From Bacteroidales bacterium UBA755 (lineage in GTDB: Bacteria > Bacteroidota > Bacteroidia > Bacteroidales > UBA932): a DNA stretch of 50,843 nucleotides. A model generated the notes under the pieces. The model ran no database searches. It had not been told where the DNA came from and was given only the letters and a program-made list of their open reading frames with translations. Positions 22,727 through 32,462 of the stretch are shown one piece after another. Within the stretch, counting starts at the first letter, position 1, and every line of letters begins with the position of its first letter. A program made the position numbers and the translations under genes. Location: contig DBKH01000070.1 in assembly GCA_002297815.1 (NCBI GenBank), forward strand, positions 1 through 50,843, written 5' to 3'.

Positions 22727-24226
22727 TTAGAACAAAAATTCCAATTTCTCAGGAAGCCGCGTATAATCATCGATCCTGATATAATCCATGCCACCGAGAC
22801 GGATCTGGCTGTCATTTCCGCCATCCAGAAAATCGTCCCCCACGAAAAGAATCTGATCAATAGTGTAGCCCTTCTCTTCCGCATAGGACATCACAGCATC
22901 GAACTTGTTGTACCGCTTCGGAGTGATGTCGAAAGACGTAGTGCCACCGATAAACACGGAATAATCCTTGAATATCTCACTGACTTCAGGGAACATGGCA
23001 CGTCTGCGGATCTTATCTGGATCAAAAGACAATTTGTCTGCCTTATCAGCCTTTGTGCCCAGAAGACCGAAAGTCACCATGCCGGACTCATGGAACTCAA
23101 TAGGTTCTCCCTTGTAGTCCGTGTAGCCATATTTCTTTCTGAGATAGTCGCAGTTTTTCTGGAAGAATTTTCTGTCAATCGGAGCCTTCTCTTCCCTCAC
23201 CATCTTGAATTTGCCATCGACAATGCGGCTCTCCTCCATCCCATAGTTACCAAGAATGGTGATAGGATATTCACCCATCTGCTTATAAATCCTTGCACAG
23301 TTTCCTCCACCGGCCATGATTATCTCATAGCGCTTAGCCAATGTGTCGAGCACCGCCCTGTTGGCCGCAGTCAACGGGGTCTTGTGCTGGGTCAGGGTTC
23401 CGTCCAAGTCAAAGCAGATCAACTTCTTCTCCTGCTTCCACCTCAGTTCGCGGATGGAATCCATCAGACGCTTCATTCCCTGAGGCTGGTCGGTCGAAAC
23501 GTATGTCACACCGTGTCTCATCGCGAAATCAGCGAGGTCGTAGCTGTTCACTGGCCACAGAACAGTCTGAAGACCAGCGGCATGAGCCTCATCAAGGAAG
23601 TGGGCGGAATTGATCACCACATTATAATTATAGGACACTCCGGCATACCCCCTGTCCTTGAGTTCTTTCACTGAATATGTCTTCCTCGATGTGATCGGAA
23701 TTACCTCTGCGCCAGGATGAAGGCGAAGGACCTCGTCACAGAGATGCTCGCTGAAAGAGATAAAGCAAACCTGATCGTACATATTCATTTCATCGCAAAG
23801 AGCAATTACCTTTTCCGACAATTGAGTCTCCCTCGCTGGAGTCGGATGTGACTTCAACTCAAGGAACAGCTTCAGAGCGGAAGTTTTCTTCGCTTGGGTG
23901 AAATATTCCCTCAGCGAAGGAATATGATCACCGTTCGGAAGGATGCAACTCTTCACCGTGGCGTAGTCAAGTTTCTGAATATCCTTGAACTTCGTTCCTG
24001 GAATCATCGGACCATGCAGAATCACGAGCGAGTCGTCCGTGGTGAGATGGACATCCAATTCAACGCTCTCAACATCGAGTTTCTGAGCACCGGCAAGGCT
24101 CGTCAAAGTGTTTTCAAAAGAACCCGGATGGGCGTAGAATCCCCTGTGGGACATGATTTTGGTCTGGGCTGGTAGCAGCGCAGCGCAAAGCAGTGAAATC
24201 ACTGCAGCAAGAATGTACTTTTTCAT
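22727..24226 (-). CDS. Exported GDPD-HAD fusion protein
   Basis: This 499-residue protein joins two enzymes. A signal peptide (1-20) precedes a glycerophosphodiester phosphodiesterase domain at ~22-255 with H27-R28, E38-N39, E56-x-D58 and H71. Residues ~265-499 are a HAD phosphatase/mutase domain with the nucleophile motif CFDLDGTLT (D273, D275) and a C-terminal GDDFLDGGNDSQI that resembles eukaryotic-type phosphomannomutases (GGND). The first half should split glycerophosphodiesters; the second may act on a sugar phosphate. The pairing with an export signal is unusual for HAD enzymes. It is monocistronic and divergent from mraZ. Confidence 0.8.
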   Translation of the reverse strand: MKKYILAAVISLLCAALLPAQTKIMSHRGFYAHPGSFENTLTSLAGAQKLDVESVELDVHLTTDDSLVILHGPMIPGTKFKDIQKLDYATVKSCILPNGDHIPSLREYFTQAKKTSALKLFLELKSHPTPARETQLSEKVIALCDEMNMYDQVCFISFSEHLCDEVLRLHPGAEVIPITSRKTYSVKELKDRGYAGVSYNYNVVINSAHFLDEAHAAGLQTVLWPVNSYDLADFAMRHGVTYVSTDQPQGMKRLMDSIRELRWKQEKKLICFDLDGTLTQHKTPLTAANRAVLDTLAKRYEIIMAGGGNCARIYKQMGEYPITILGNYGMEESRIVDGKFKMVREEKAPIDRKFFQKNCDYLRKKYGYTDYKGEPIEFHESGMVTFGLLGTKADKADKLSFDPDKIRRRAMFPEVSEIFKDYSVFIGGTTSFDITPKRYNKFDAVMSYAEEKGYTIDQILFVGDDFLDGGNDSQIRLGGMDYIRIDDYTRLPEKLEFLF

Positions 24227-24367
24227 GCCTCAAAATTACGATTTTTTTGGCGGAAATCATGAATGGTATAAAAGAAAGTAGCACCGTTCAGAATGCGTCC
24301 AGACAGGGCTACTGAAATCATCGTGGAAAAATTTGGAAAGAGGTGGAATAAAATGGAAAAATATTTC

Positions 24368-24375
24368 TAACTTTG
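24368..24375 (+). promoter_or_regulatory. -7 box TAACTTTG for the dcw operon
   Basis: TAACTTTG fits TAnnTTTG and lies 28 bp before mraZ. No clear -33 box is seen. The direct repeats usually bound by MraZ were not recognised with confidence. Confidence 0.55.
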
Positions 24376-24402
24376 TAACCAAGCGTGAAAAGTTAAAGTA
24401 AA

Positions 24403-24855
24403 ATGATAACATTCATCGGAGAATATTCAGGAAAAATTGACGACAAGGGAAGAGTTGTGTTCCCTTCGCCGTTCAAGTCCTTGATGCCTACCGATGGCGA
24501 TCAACGGTTTGTCATCAAGAAGAACATCTTTGATGACTGCCTTGAAATGTACACCTTCGAGGAGTGGGAACACCAATCGGAGGAAGTTAAATCCAAACTG
24601 AATATCTTTAATCGCGCTCACGATGCTTTCTGGAGAGAGTACATGCGTGACCGGGCAATAGTCGAACCCGATGCGAAGCTCGGACGCATCTCAATCCCCA
24701 AGAAGCTTCTGGAATCAATTGGTGTAACGAAAGAGGTGGTCTTTTCGGGCAACGATTACAAGATTGAGATCTGGGCCAAGGACAAGTACGAAGCCAGCGC
24801 GATCTCCAAAGAGGAATTCTTGAATATTGCCGGACAGCTGTCTCAGGAGAGATAG
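24403..24855 (+). CDS. mraZ: Transcriptional regulator MraZ
   Basis: This 150-residue protein is the first gene of the division and cell wall cluster and in other bacteria represses that operon by binding repeats upstream. It has the two SpoVT/AbrB-like halves, seen as DDKGRVVFPSPFKSLM near residue 13 and DAKLGRISIPKKLLESIG near residue 90. Residues EYS near the start are encoded by a GAATATTC palindrome. The stop codon forms TAGGAGG, which also serves as the ribosome binding site of rsmH. Confidence 0.95.
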   Translation: MITFIGEYSGKIDDKGRVVFPSPFKSLMPTDGDQRFVIKKNIFDDCLEMYTFEEWEHQSEEVKSKLNIFNRAHDAFWREYMRDRAIVEPDAKLGRISIPKKLLESIGVTKEVVFSGNDYKIEIWAKDKYEASAISKEEFLNIAGQLSQER

Positions 24856-24866
24856 GAGGGAACGGA

Positions 24867-25823
24867 ATGTCGGAATACCACACACCAGTGATGCTTGACG
24901 AGAGCATTTCCGCTCTTATCACCAATCTATCAGGAACTTACGCCGATGTCACATTCGGAGGCGGTGGTCACACCGCCGAATTACTTTCACGCTTAAACGA
25001 AGACGGTCACGTCATCGCCTTCGATCGTGACAGCGACGCAATCAGCAATAGGATAGACGACCCTCGCCTTACGATGGTCCGGGCTGATTTCCGGTTCATA
25101 CACAATTTCGTGCTCAACGAGGCGCACGAGACCCAAGACGATGCTCTTAGAGGAAAACTTACAAACGGCCTAGACGGCATTCTTGCAGATCTAGGAGTGT
25201 CCTCCCACCAGTTCGACACTGCGGAGAGGGGTTTCTCGTTCAGGTACGATGCTCCTCTTGACATGAGGATGAACCGGGAGGGCGGAAAAACAGCCGCAGA
25301 TGTGATCAATGAATATTCAGGAGAAGACCTTGAAAGGATATTCCGCATCTATGGCGAGGTCGAGAATGCTCGAAAAGTCGCCCAACTAATTGTCTCCGCA
25401 AGAGACAAAGGTAGCATCGGAACTACTGGTGAGCTTGACGCGGCTATAAAAGCCGCTCTCCCTAAATTCGCAGAACACAAATACCTTGCAAAAGTCTATC
25501 AGGCCTTGAGAATCGAAGTCAATCACGAGATGCGCTCTTTGGAAAAATTCCTTGAAGGAGCGGTTGATTCTCTTAGACCGGGAGGAAGGCTGGTCGTGAT
25601 CACCTATCACTCCCTTGAGGACAGAATGGTAAAGAATTTCATCAAGGCTGGGAACGCGGACGGAAAAGAGGAGAAGGACCTGTTCGGGAATATTCATACC
25701 CCACTTAAAGCAATAAACCGCAAGCCTATCCTGCCTCAGGAAAATGAGATAGCCGCCAACACCAGGGCAAGAAGCGCCAAGTTGAGAGTAGCGGAGAAAA
25801 TCGAAGGAGGGAAAAGCCTATGA
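24867..25823 (+). CDS. rsmH: 16S rRNA m4C1402 methyltransferase
   Basis: This 318-residue SAM-dependent enzyme methylates N4 of C1402 in 16S rRNA. It shows YHTPVMLDES at the start, the SAM loop VTFGGGGHTAELL, ILADLGVSSHQFD, GFSFRYDAPLDMRMN and the C-terminal VITYHSLEDRMVKNF. AGGAGG at 24854-24859 is a canonical Shine-Dalgarno 7 bp before the ATG. Its stop overlaps the ftsL start (ATGA), and its last codons contain the next AGGAGG. Confidence 0.96.
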   Translation: MSEYHTPVMLDESISALITNLSGTYADVTFGGGGHTAELLSRLNEDGHVIAFDRDSDAISNRIDDPRLTMVRADFRFIHNFVLNEAHETQDDALRGKLTNGLDGILADLGVSSHQFDTAERGFSFRYDAPLDMRMNREGGKTAADVINEYSGEDLERIFRIYGEVENARKVAQLIVSARDKGSIGTTGELDAAIKAALPKFAEHKYLAKVYQALRIEVNHEMRSLEKFLEGAVDSLRPGGRLVVITYHSLEDRMVKNFIKAGNADGKEEKDLFGNIHTPLKAINRKPILPQENEIAANTRARSAKLRVAEKIEGGKSL

Positions 25824-26176
25824 CGGAATTGAGAAAATGGAAATTCTCCGACATTGGCCTTTGGCTGAAAAACGCAGCTCTTGCAACAATCAAAGGGGAA
25901 CTGTTGTTGCGATTGCACGTAAGTAAATATTTTGTACACATTATTTACACGTTTTTCCTCTTCTGGGTCAGCATTTGGCTGAGCATCAAGATAGAAAAAA
26001 CTCTAACAAGGGTGGAGGACAACCGCAAGGCCTTGGCTGACGTGGAGATTTACCACGCACAGAAAACCGTGGAACTTACGGGGCTTTCCAGAATGAGTGA
26101 AATCCAACGAATGTTAGAAAAGACTGGTTCAAAGTTGACAATGCCAACAAAACCAGCAGACAGAATAAAAGAATAG
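25820..26176 (+). CDS. ftsL: FtsL-like cell division protein
   Basis: This 118-residue protein has the FtsL layout: a ~35-residue cytoplasmic part, one membrane helix (YFVHIIYTFFLFWVSIWLSI, residues ~37-56) and a periplasmic coiled coil (~60-100) that would pair with a DivIC/FtsB partner. Sequence conservation in this family is low, so position between rsmH and ftsI is the main support. AGGAGG at 25805-25810, inside rsmH, lies 9 bp before the ATG. It overlaps rsmH by 4 bp and ends 4 bp before ftsI. Confidence 0.82.
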   Translation: MTELRKWKFSDIGLWLKNAALATIKGELLLRLHVSKYFVHIIYTFFLFWVSIWLSIKIEKTLTRVEDNRKALADVEIYHAQKTVELTGLSRMSEIQRMLEKTGSKLTMPTKPADRIKE

Positions 26177-26180
26177 GACA

Positions 26181-28292
26181 ATGGCTGCATCGAAACAGAA
26201 CACAACAAAGAAAGAGCGGGACAGAATCGGTTTGATTTTGTACTGTTTTTATGCTGTTGTACTGTTTGTCGGTGTGGCAATTATAGGCAAAATGGTCTAT
26301 ATCCAGTGGATCTGGGAACCGGACAAGGATGTGGCGCGTTTCTTCCTTCCTCCAAGCACAAGAAGTGTCATAGAGCCTGAACGAGGAGCAATCATCGGCT
26401 GCGATGGGAAGATACTAGCCTTGTCAACCCCTATGTACCAACTCTACATGGACTGCACTGTTCTTAAAAATGAGTTCAAGACTGAGAAGGACAAGCATAA
26501 GGGAGACAGTCTGGAGCGGAACTGGATGGAGAAGGCTAGAAAATTCACCATTGGCTTGGCTGCTGAGACTGGAATCAATGCTGACGACTACTTCAGAATG
26601 ATTGCAAACGGCAGGAAAGAAGGCAACCGTTACATGAAGCTGTTGGGGAATCTAGACCGTGGTACACTCCTGCGCCTAAAGAACTTGCCACTGATGAATG
26701 AAGGACAGTATAAGAGCGGAATCATTGTCAGAAAGAAAGATTCAAGACAGTACCCCTATGGTACACTAGCCAGAAGAACAATTGGTTACGTCAAGGACAA
26801 CAGAAACTCCAACGGCAACAATCACATTGGACTGGAGGGCAAGTACGACTATATTCTTCATGGCAAAGAGGGAGAAATCTGGCTCAGGCCAACGGACAAC
26901 AGGGAGAAAATACAAAACTACGACAGCACCTACGTCAAACCAGAAGACGGGTTGGATGTCAGGACAACTTTGGACATCACACTCCAAGACATTGTTGACA
27001 AAGCCATGAGAAAGCAGATGGCTGCCAACCCGAAAGTAGTGGAGGGCTGCGCTGTGTTGATGGATGTCAAGACTGGGGCCATACGTTCTATGGTAAACCT
27101 GACCAAAAATCCTAAGGACAGCAGCTTGAACGAAGTTTACAACATGGCGATTGGATTCGGTGCAGAACCTGGCTCTGTGTTCAAGGCCACCACATTGATG
27201 ACAGCCATTGAGGATGGATTCGTCAAGTCATTGGACGATGTGATCCCTAAGAATAACGGTGTGATTCCTGGCTACCCGCGAGACGAGCACATAAACGGCA
27301 ACGGTGAAATCTCAATCCTTCATGGTTTCGAGATTTCCTCCAACTATGTCTTCCGGTACCTTGCTGTCAAGAACTATGCAGACAATCCCAAGAGATTCTT
27401 GGACAAACTGTACATGTACAAGATGGGTCAGGCTTTTGACTTCGATCTGGAAGGCCTTCAAGAACCTTTGCTGCCAAATCCTGACTCAAAGCATTGGAGC
27501 AACACAGACCTTGGATCTACTGCAATCGGATATTCCATCAAGGAGACCCCTCTTCACATACTAACGTTCTACAACGCAATCGCTAATAAAGGCAGGATGA
27601 TGAAGCCTTACTTGGTCGAGAGCATCGAAAGAAACGGTGTCATCAAGACGAAAAAGGGACCGAGCGTCTTGAACGCCTCGATTTGCTCAAAAGCGACTGC
27701 TGACACGATGCTTAGGGCCATGAGAGCTGTGACTTCTGAAGGAACAGCCACAAGACTTAAAGGAGCAAAACTCAGAGTCGCAGGAAAAACTGGAACTTCA
27801 AGGCAGGTGCTCAGCGGAGAGGAAATCAAGGAATATGGTATGACGACCCCTTACGTCACCAAAGATGGAAGCTATCACAACCTCGCCACTTTCGTTGGAT
27901 TCTTCCCAGCAGAGAATCCTAAGTACAGTGCTATCATCTGCATGAAATCTGACCTGATTAGAGGCAGTTTGTACGGAGGAGTCGGTCCAGCTTCTGCAAT
28001 GCGTGAGATAGTGGATGCAGTCTATACTCTTGAGCCTGAATGGGGTTCCGAGTTGGCAGCTTCTGGCAAGGTACCGGAAATGAAGACAGAGAATAACATT
28101 CAGGACCAGTCCGACATCAAGAATCCTATTGTTCCAGATGTGACGGGACTCGGCCTAAAAGATGCCTTGTACGTGATCGAGAATAGTGGCCTAAGGTGCA
28201 AGTATTCAGGAACAGGGCATGTCAGCTCACAAAGTCCTAAGGCCGGAACAAAGACGGCCAATGGTTCAACAATAACATTTACACTGAAATGA
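26181..28292 (+). CDS. ftsI: Division transpeptidase (penicillin-binding protein 3) with PASTA domain
   Basis: This 703-residue class B penicillin-binding protein cross-links septal peptidoglycan. One membrane helix (IGLILYCFYAVVLFVGVAII, residues ~14-33) is followed by the pedestal domain and the transpeptidase with SVFK (S332, K335), SSN in EISSNYV, and KTGTS. The last ~70 residues form a single PASTA domain (PIVPDVTGLGLKDAL... to the end), which E. coli FtsI lacks but Bacteroidota and Gram-positive homologues have. It overlaps murE by 4 bp (ATGA). Confidence 0.95.
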   Translation: MAASKQNTTKKERDRIGLILYCFYAVVLFVGVAIIGKMVYIQWIWEPDKDVARFFLPPSTRSVIEPERGAIIGCDGKILALSTPMYQLYMDCTVLKNEFKTEKDKHKGDSLERNWMEKARKFTIGLAAETGINADDYFRMIANGRKEGNRYMKLLGNLDRGTLLRLKNLPLMNEGQYKSGIIVRKKDSRQYPYGTLARRTIGYVKDNRNSNGNNHIGLEGKYDYILHGKEGEIWLRPTDNREKIQNYDSTYVKPEDGLDVRTTLDITLQDIVDKAMRKQMAANPKVVEGCAVLMDVKTGAIRSMVNLTKNPKDSSLNEVYNMAIGFGAEPGSVFKATTLMTAIEDGFVKSLDDVIPKNNGVIPGYPRDEHINGNGEISILHGFEISSNYVFRYLAVKNYADNPKRFLDKLYMYKMGQAFDFDLEGLQEPLLPNPDSKHWSNTDLGSTAIGYSIKETPLHILTFYNAIANKGRMMKPYLVESIERNGVIKTKKGPSVLNASICSKATADTMLRAMRAVTSEGTATRLKGAKLRVAGKTGTSRQVLSGEEIKEYGMTTPYVTKDGSYHNLATFVGFFPAENPKYSAIICMKSDLIRGSLYGGVGPASAMREIVDAVYTLEPEWGSELAASGKVPEMKTENNIQDQSDIKNPIVPDVTGLGLKDALYVIENSGLRCKYSGTGHVSSQSPKAGTKTANGSTITFTLK

Positions 28293-29773
28293 GACTTGAA
28301 AACATCATAAAAAACGCAGGTGTAATCGAAGTACGTGGAGACCACGGCCTCGAAATAACCGACATCAGCAATGACTCAAGGAAAGTTGGTCCCGGAGCGA
28401 TTTTCATAGCTGTCAAAGGCCATGATAGCGATGGACATGCTTTCATCGGGAAGGCAATAGAATCTGGAGCAGTGGCTATCGCCTATGAAGACGAAGATTC
28501 GCTTCAGAAGGCTCTTTCTGAATATTCAGATGCCTCTCTCACACTGGTCAAGGTTGCAGACTCCCGCCACGCTGTGGCAATGATGGCTGCTGACTTTTTC
28601 GACAATCCTTCCAAAAAACTCACCCTAGTAGGGATCACCGGAACGAACGGAAAAACCACCACTGTCACCCTTCTTTACCGGCTGTTCATGTCACAAGGGT
28701 ACAACTGCGGATTACTCTCTACAATAGCAAATTACGTTGGTTCAAGACGTCTGGAAACATCCAACACAACAGCGGATCCTATCACAATCAACTCTTTGAT
28801 GGATCAGATGGTAGCTGCTGGTTGCGAATTTTGCTTCATGGAAGTCAGCTCGATCGGAGTAGAACAGGAACGTGTGGCTGGTTTGGAGTTCAAAGTTGGA
28901 ATCTTTTCAAACCTTACCCACGATCATCTGGACTACCATAAGACTTTCGCGGAATATCTTCGTTGCAAGAAATTGTTCTTCGACAATCTGCCAGCCACGG
29001 CCACAGCTATCACAAACATAGATGACAAGAACGGTGAGGTCATGGTCCAAAACACCAAGGCCAAAATAGTGAGATATTCATGCAGAAGCATCGCTGACCA
29101 CACCTGCCGCATCATGGAGGAGACAATCGAAGGGATGCTCCTGAAGATTGACGGAAGGGAGACTTGGACACGTCTCATCGGCCAACACAACGCCTACAAC
29201 ATCCTCGCGATTTATAGCACAGCCATTACCCTTGGGGCCGATCCAGAGGAAACTCTGATCGCCATCAGCAAGTTGGAATCCGCCCCAGGACGCCTCGAGG
29301 TCATAAGAGGGCCAAGAAACCTGTCTGTCGTCATTGATTACGCCCACACTCCAGATGCACTTGAGAATGTGCTTAAAACTCTCAAGGACATTGACGGAAG
29401 CAAGGAGTTGATCTGTGTGTTTGGATGTGGTGGAGACCGTGACAAGACAAAGAGGCCGGAAATGGCTGGAATTGCCCAGACTTTTGCGGACAGGATCATA
29501 GTAACATCAGACAACAGCCGCACGGAAAAAACGGAGGACATCCTTAACGACATCCGCAAAGGATTTAGTTCCAAGGGATTGGCAAAAGCCATCTTCATTG
29601 CAGACAGAAAAGAAGCCATCAGGTCGGCCATCATGTTCGCTAAAGACGGAGCTGTCATCCTTCTCGCTGGCAAAGGTCACGAGACTTATCAAATCATCGG
29701 CACAGAGCATCGGCATTTCGATGAAAGAGAGGTGGTCGCAGAAGTGTTCAACAGCATAAATGCCAACGAATAG
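28289..29773 (+). CDS. murE: UDP-MurNAc-L-Ala-D-Glu ligase (meso-DAP adding)
   Basis: This 494-residue Mur ligase adds the third residue of the peptidoglycan stem peptide. ATP loop: GITGTNGKTTTV near residues 113-124. SNTTADP and THDHLDYH are typical. The substrate motif DNSR (here SDNSRTE) near residue 405 is the meso-diaminopimelate signature, so DAP rather than lysine is expected. It overlaps ftsI by 4 bp and ends in TAGGAGG, providing the mraY ribosome binding site. Confidence 0.95.
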   Translation: MRLENIIKNAGVIEVRGDHGLEITDISNDSRKVGPGAIFIAVKGHDSDGHAFIGKAIESGAVAIAYEDEDSLQKALSEYSDASLTLVKVADSRHAVAMMAADFFDNPSKKLTLVGITGTNGKTTTVTLLYRLFMSQGYNCGLLSTIANYVGSRRLETSNTTADPITINSLMDQMVAAGCEFCFMEVSSIGVEQERVAGLEFKVGIFSNLTHDHLDYHKTFAEYLRCKKLFFDNLPATATAITNIDDKNGEVMVQNTKAKIVRYSCRSIADHTCRIMEETIEGMLLKIDGRETWTRLIGQHNAYNILAIYSTAITLGADPEETLIAISKLESAPGRLEVIRGPRNLSVVIDYAHTPDALENVLKTLKDIDGSKELICVFGCGGDRDKTKRPEMAGIAQTFADRIIVTSDNSRTEKTEDILNDIRKGFSSKGLAKAIFIADRKEAIRSAIMFAKDGAVILLAGKGHETYQIIGTEHRHFDEREVVAEVFNSINANE

Positions 29774-29786
29774 GAGGAGAATAGCA

Positions 29787-31097
29787 ATGATTTACCACCT
29801 TTTTGAATATCTCAAGCAATACGACATCCCTGGGCAGGGGCTTTTCACCTACTTGTCATTCAGGGCGATGCTGACGAGCGTGACTGCTATGCTTCTTTCG
29901 TTCTTCGCAGGACGTAAAATCATCAAGTGGCTCCAACTCAAACAAATTGGAGAAACGATTCGTGATCTGGGTCTTGAAGGTCAAATGCAGAAGAAGGGGA
30001 CTCCTACAATGGGAGGAATCATCATCATACTCAGCATTGTGGTTCCGGTTCTGCTGTTTTGCAATCTTAAGAACATCTACACCCAACTATTGCTCCTTAC
30101 GACGGTATGGTGTGGAGCCCTAGGCTTCGCTGATGACTACATCAAAGTCTTCAAACACAACAAGGAAGGCCTCCATCCTAAGGCCAAGCTAATTTGCCAG
30201 CTTGGGTTGGGACTGGTGATAGGCCTTACTGTCTGCTTTAGCAATGACATTGTGGTCAGAGAAAAAGTGCCTGTTAAGCCTGGGGTTGCAAACGTTGTCG
30301 AGCAAGGCAACAGCAACTCTCTCAACGTTGATTCAGAGACCCTTGTAGCCCAAGATTCAGGCTGGAAGATGGAGAATGTGATCAAGAGCACAAAGACTAC
30401 CCTGCCTTTCGTCAAGGACCATGAGTTCGACTACAAAAGCTTTTCTCCTTTCAAAGGCAAATGGGGATGGTACTGCAAGTGGGCGATTTATGTACTGATG
30501 ATTGTGATTGTCATCATGGCATGTTCCAACGGCACAAACCTTACCGATGGGATGGACGGACTCGCAGCTGGGACAAGCGCGATTGTCGGAGTCGTTCTTG
30601 GCATCCTTGCATGGCTCGGTGGTAATCTGATCAACTCCAACTACTTGAACATAATGTACATTCCTGGCAGTGGGGAGATTGCAATCTTTATGTCTGCATT
30701 CGTTGGCGCCTTAATGGGATTTCTTTGGTACAACTCTTACCCAGCACAAGTGTTCATGGGCGACACCGGCAGTCTCACAATAGGAGGAATCATAGGTGTA
30801 AGTGCAGTCTTGATGCGTAAAGAACTGCTGCTGCCGATTCTTTGCGGAATATTCTTGATGGAATCGCTGTCAGTCATAATGCAAAGATTTTACTTCAAAT
30901 ACACTAAGAAAAAATACGGAGAAGGCAGAAGGATATTCAAGATGACACCTCTGCACCATCACTACCAAAAGGAAGGTATCCCGGCACTGATTAGCAGGCC
31001 TGAGCATGCCATCCCTGAAGCAAAGATTGTCACCAGATTTTGGCTTATCGGGGTCATTCTGGCCGTCACAACACTTGCTTTGCTAAAAATTAGATAA
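29787..31097 (+). CDS. mraY: Phospho-MurNAc-pentapeptide transferase
   Basis: This 436-residue membrane enzyme makes lipid I from UDP-MurNAc-pentapeptide and undecaprenyl phosphate. Motifs: KKGTPTMGGI, GFADDYIKV (catalytic aspartates), NGTNLTDGMDGLAAG, MGDTGSL and MTPLHHHYQ. There are about ten hydrophobic segments. Residues ~160-230 form the polar insertion usual for Bacteroidota. I chose the ATG at 29787 (MIYHLFEYL) because AGGAGG at 29772-29777 lies 9 bp before it; the ATG at 29760 would overlap murE and adds a polar tail. Confidence 0.95.
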   Translation: MIYHLFEYLKQYDIPGQGLFTYLSFRAMLTSVTAMLLSFFAGRKIIKWLQLKQIGETIRDLGLEGQMQKKGTPTMGGIIIILSIVVPVLLFCNLKNIYTQLLLLTTVWCGALGFADDYIKVFKHNKEGLHPKAKLICQLGLGLVIGLTVCFSNDIVVREKVPVKPGVANVVEQGNSNSLNVDSETLVAQDSGWKMENVIKSTKTTLPFVKDHEFDYKSFSPFKGKWGWYCKWAIYVLMIVIVIMACSNGTNLTDGMDGLAAGTSAIVGVVLGILAWLGGNLINSNYLNIMYIPGSGEIAIFMSAFVGALMGFLWYNSYPAQVFMGDTGSLTIGGIIGVSAVLMRKELLLPILCGIFLMESLSVIMQRFYFKYTKKKYGEGRRIFKMTPLHHHYQKEGIPALISRPEHAIPEAKIVTRFWLIGVILAVTTLALLKIR

Positions 31098-31108
31098 TAA
31101 AAAAGTAA

Positions 31109-32455
31109 ATGAATATGAGCAGAATTGTAGTATTAGGAGGCGCTGAGAGCGGAGTAGGAGCCGCTGTTCTGGCCAAGGTGAAAGGATTTGACGTGTTCCT
31201 TTCTGACTACGGAAAGATTTCTGAGCATTTTGCGGACGAACTCCGCAAATGGGACATCGCATTCGAGGAAGGTCATCACACCGAAGATCTCATCCTGAAT
31301 GCAGATGAAGTCATAAAAAGTCCTGGAATCCCAAGCACTGCACCTATCATCAAGAAGATTGAGGCGCAGGGCATCCACATCATCTCAGAAATCGAATTCG
31401 CAGGGCGTTACGACACTGCGAAGAAAATCTGCATAACAGGAAGCAACGGGAAAACGACCACTACATCACTCATCTACTACCTACTTCAGAATGCGGGACT
31501 AAACGTAGGCTTAGGCGGCAACATCGGCAAGAGCTACGCCTACCAGGTAGCTACCGAGCACTTTGATTACTACGTGCTGGAAATCAGCAGCTTCCAGCTG
31601 GACAACTGTTATGATTTCCGTCCAGACATCGCAATAATCACAAACATTACTCCCGACCATCTCGACCGTTATGACTACCAGATGGAAAACTACGTGAAAG
31701 CGAAGTTCCGTCTTACCCAGAATCTCAGGCCGGAGGATTGCTTCATCTTCGACTCCGATGACGAGATCACGATTGACCATCTGAACAAAATCATCATCTC
31801 GGCAAAGCGTCTGCCTTTCACCCAAAAGACAGAAGTGAAGCAGGGAGCGTTCCTCAAGGAAGACAAGATCGTGGTGAAGTACGGAGAGGACGAATGCGAC
31901 ATATTCCTTAAAGAACTTGCTCTTGGTGGCAAACACAACATCTACAATTCAATGGCCGCGGCTCTCGCTGCAAAGGCTTCGGGCATCGACAACAAGACAA
32001 TTCGAGAGGCTTTAGCCACATTCCAGCCAATTGAACACAGGTTGGAACCAGTTCTCAGCATAAAGGACGTACTTTATGTCAATGACTCGAAAGCGACTAA
32101 TGTCGATGCGGCATGGTACGCACTAGAATGCCAGAAGAGACCAGTCGTTTGGATTGTAGGAGGGACCGACAAGGGCAATGATTATGATGTTCTGAAAGAT
32201 CTAGTGAAGGAGAAAGTCAAAGCAATTGTCTGCATGGGATTGGACAACCACAAGTTCCACGAGGCTTTCGAGGAGATTGTCGGGAAAGAAAACATCGTTG
32301 ACACAAAATCTGCCGAAGAAGCTGTGAAAGCAGCCAGCGGATTCGCGAAATCCGGTGATGTCGTACTCCTCAGTCCATGCTGCGCTAGCTTCGACCTCTT
32401 CACCTGTTACGAAGATCGCGGTGAGAAATTCAAGGAGGCAGTGAGAAGGCTCTAA
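31109..32455 (+). CDS. murD: UDP-MurNAc-L-alanine:D-glutamate ligase
   Basis: This 448-residue Mur ligase adds D-glutamate to UDP-MurNAc-L-Ala in the cytoplasm. It shows VVLGGAESGVGAAVLA at the N-terminus (nucleotide substrate), SPGIPSTAP, the ATP loop ITGSNGKTTTTSL near residues 110-122, EISSFQLD, NITPDHLDRY and the DKGNDYDVL segment. The start reads ATGAATATG, so MNM or the second ATG at 31115 could be used. It lies 11 bp after mraY. Confidence 0.95.
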   Translation: MNMSRIVVLGGAESGVGAAVLAKVKGFDVFLSDYGKISEHFADELRKWDIAFEEGHHTEDLILNADEVIKSPGIPSTAPIIKKIEAQGIHIISEIEFAGRYDTAKKICITGSNGKTTTTSLIYYLLQNAGLNVGLGGNIGKSYAYQVATEHFDYYVLEISSFQLDNCYDFRPDIAIITNITPDHLDRYDYQMENYVKAKFRLTQNLRPEDCFIFDSDDEITIDHLNKIIISAKRLPFTQKTEVKQGAFLKEDKIVVKYGEDECDIFLKELALGGKHNIYNSMAAALAAKASGIDNKTIREALATFQPIEHRLEPVLSIKDVLYVNDSKATNVDAAWYALECQKRPVVWIVGGTDKGNDYDVLKDLVKEKVKAIVCMGLDNHKFHEAFEEIVGKENIVDTKSAEEAVKAASGFAKSGDVVLLSPCCASFDLFTCYEDRGEKFKEAVRRL

Positions 32456-32462
32456 AAGTGTA

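Noticed and set aside
22540..22779. Plus-strand open frame opposite the glnN leader
   Set aside because: No family match, no promoter, and it overlaps the end of the GDPD-HAD gene; the minus-strand Gln-rich frame fits the context better.
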